From Bacteriovoracaceae bacterium (GTDB lineage Bacteria; Bdellovibrionota; Bacteriovoracia; Bacteriovoracales; Bacteriovoracaceae), in assembly GCA_018060635.1 (NCBI GenBank), contig JAGOVR010000097.1, positions 1 through 5,546 of the forward strand: a DNA stretch of 5,546 nt. Direction: 5' to 3'. The translations under genes were made by a program, and so were the position numbers. How positions within the stretch are numbered: position 1 is the stretch's first letter; every line of letters starts with the position of its first letter. Under the pieces are notes generated by a model. That model searched no databases, was not told the origin of the DNA, and saw only the letters and a program-made list of their open reading frames with translations. Positions 4,665-5,546 of this stretch are shown one piece after another.

Positions 4665-4671
4665 ATGAAAA
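4634..4671 (+). promoter_or_regulatory. Potential hairpin enclosing the icmF ribosome binding site and start codon
   Basis: GCCTTTT (4641-4647) pairs perfectly with AAAAGGC (4657-4663) around a 9-nt loop, and TTTTC (4634-4638) can pair with GAAAA (4667-4671) outside a small internal loop that holds the ATG at 4665. If transcription starts upstream of 4634, the purine-rich AAAAGG and the start codon would both lie in the structure. AAAAGG is only 2 nt from the ATG, too close for an ideal Shine-Dalgarno. The role is inferred, not shown. Confidence 0.4.
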
Positions 4672-5546
4672 ATCTACGTTTTGTTACTGCGGCCAGTCTT
4701 TTTGATGGTCACGATGTTTCTATCAATATTATGCGCCGTATTTTACAGGCCAAAGGCGCTGAAGTTATCCATTTAGGGCATAACCGTTCAGCTCAGGAAG
4801 TGGTAACTGCCGCTATTAGTGAAGATGCCCATGCTATTGCCTTAAGTTCTTATCAAGGCGGGCACATGGAGTATTTTACTTACGTGCGAAAACTTTTGGA
4901 TGAGCAAGGGGCGCAAAATATTAAAATTTTTGGTGGCGGTGGCGGTGTTATCACACCTAAAGAAATTGCTATTTTAGAATCTCAAGGGATTGAAAAAATT
5001 TATTCTCCCGAAGATGGTAGGCTTTTAGGTTTAGAAGGAATTATTGAGGATATGTTTAAGCGTTTAAGTTTAAACACTAAGGTCAATTTTAAAGATTTAG
5101 AAAACAAAGAGTTATCTTTTTATGAGCTAGCTAAAGTTATAACCCATATTGAAGAGACGGGAGAAATTCCTTTTTCACTAAAAAACAAAAATGTTCCCGT
5201 CCTTGGCTTTACAGGAACGGGTGGAGCTGGGAAATCCTCTCTCATTGATGAAATTCTTTTACGTTTTGAACGAACTTACCCCGCAAAAAAAATAGCCTTC
5301 ATCTCTATTGACCCTACCAAGAAAAAAACGGGTGGAGCTCTCTTAGGTGATCGCATTCGTTTAGGGAGTGCCGTTTTTAATAATATTTATGTGAGATCTT
5401 TGGCCACTCGGGGATCAGGTACAGCACTGAGTCCTCATATAAAACCAGTAGTGGAATTTTTAAAATCTCAAAATTTTGATCTTGTTTTAGTAGAGACTTC
5501 AGGAATTGGGCAAGCCTCTGATGAAATTACAACTGTAGCCAATAAA
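4665..5546 (+). CDS. icmF: Fused isobutyryl-CoA mutase, N-terminal 294 residues (partial)
   Basis: The frame is open for 294 codons to the window edge; an in-frame TAA at 4656-4658 leaves ATG 4665 as the start. Residues about 3-135 are a coenzyme-B12-binding domain: SLFDGHDVSINIMRRIL has the cobalt-ligand histidine H16, followed by LSSYQGGH (60-67) and FGGGGGVI (89-96). Residues about 178 onward are a MeaB/ArgK-type GTPase domain: P-loop GTGGAGKS (184-191), SIDPTKKKTGGALLGDRIR (from 214) and ETSGIGQ (277-283). B12 domain followed by GTPase in one chain is the signature of IcmF, whose mutase TIM barrel should follow beyond the edge (full length about 1,080-1,100 residues). IcmF interconverts isobutyryl-CoA and n-butyryl-CoA with adenosylcobalamin, while the GTPase part guards cofactor loading. 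Some relatives act on isovaleryl- or pivalyl-CoA, so the exact substrate is open. Confidence 0.93.
   Translation, partial: MKNLRFVTAASLFDGHDVSINIMRRILQAKGAEVIHLGHNRSAQEVVTAAISEDAHAIALSSYQGGHMEYFTYVRKLLDEQGAQNIKIFGGGGGVITPKEIAILESQGIEKIYSPEDGRLLGLEGIIEDMFKRLSLNTKVNFKDLENKELSFYELAKVITHIEETGEIPFSLKNKNVPVLGFTGTGGAGKSSLIDEILLRFERTYPAKKIAFISIDPTKKKTGGALLGDRIRLGSAVFNNIYVRSLATRGSGTALSPHIKPVVEFLKSQNFDLVLVETSGIGQASDEITTVANK

Overview
The window is AT-rich bacterial DNA. It carries the end of a two-component/lipoprotein-processing operon, a tandemly duplicated pair of small secreted-protein genes, a ferredoxin gene, and the start of a fused coenzyme-B12-dependent mutase gene. A sigma-54 response regulator, a cysteine-variant Lgt (GCxxAGCC) and an IcmF-type mutase together point to a Gram-negative, possibly of the Bdellovibrionota/deltaproteobacterial kind. 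That placement is an inference from gene content and is held loosely.

Left part (1-3011, + strand): four tightly packed genes. These are the C-terminal end of a sensor histidine kinase, an NtrC-family sigma-54 response regulator (8 bp after the kinase), lspA (overlapping the regulator by 8 bp) and an lgt-family gene (2 bp after lspA). Lgt attaches diacylglycerol to the lipobox cysteine of prolipoproteins and LspA then cleaves the signal peptide. The two successive steps of lipoprotein maturation therefore appear to be translated from the same message as a signalling pair.

Middle part (about 2981-4231, + strand): a tandem duplication with an offset of about 577 bp. Each unit holds a promoter region, a roughly 125-nt leader, a small gene with a Sec signal peptide, and a near-perfect palindromic terminator. 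The leader and signal-peptide codons are almost identical between copies (132 of 136 positions over 3131-3266 versus 3708-3843). The mature proteins (about 74 and 111 residues) have diverged strongly. The second unit starts with a decayed remnant of the lgt 3' end, which records how the duplication arose. This is the most unusual part of the window, and neither secreted protein belongs to a family I recognise.

Right part (4249-5546): a gene for a 2x[4Fe-4S] ferredoxin on the - strand converges on the second terminator. It is divergent, across 62 bp, from an icmF-type gene. That gene encodes a B12-binding domain and a MeaB/ArgK-like GTPase domain in one chain and runs off the right edge before the mutase barrel. 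The icmF start codon lies inside a potential RNA hairpin.

No tRNA, rRNA, CRISPR array, insertion sequence or riboswitch of a known class was seen. No gene-free stretch exceeds 300 bases.
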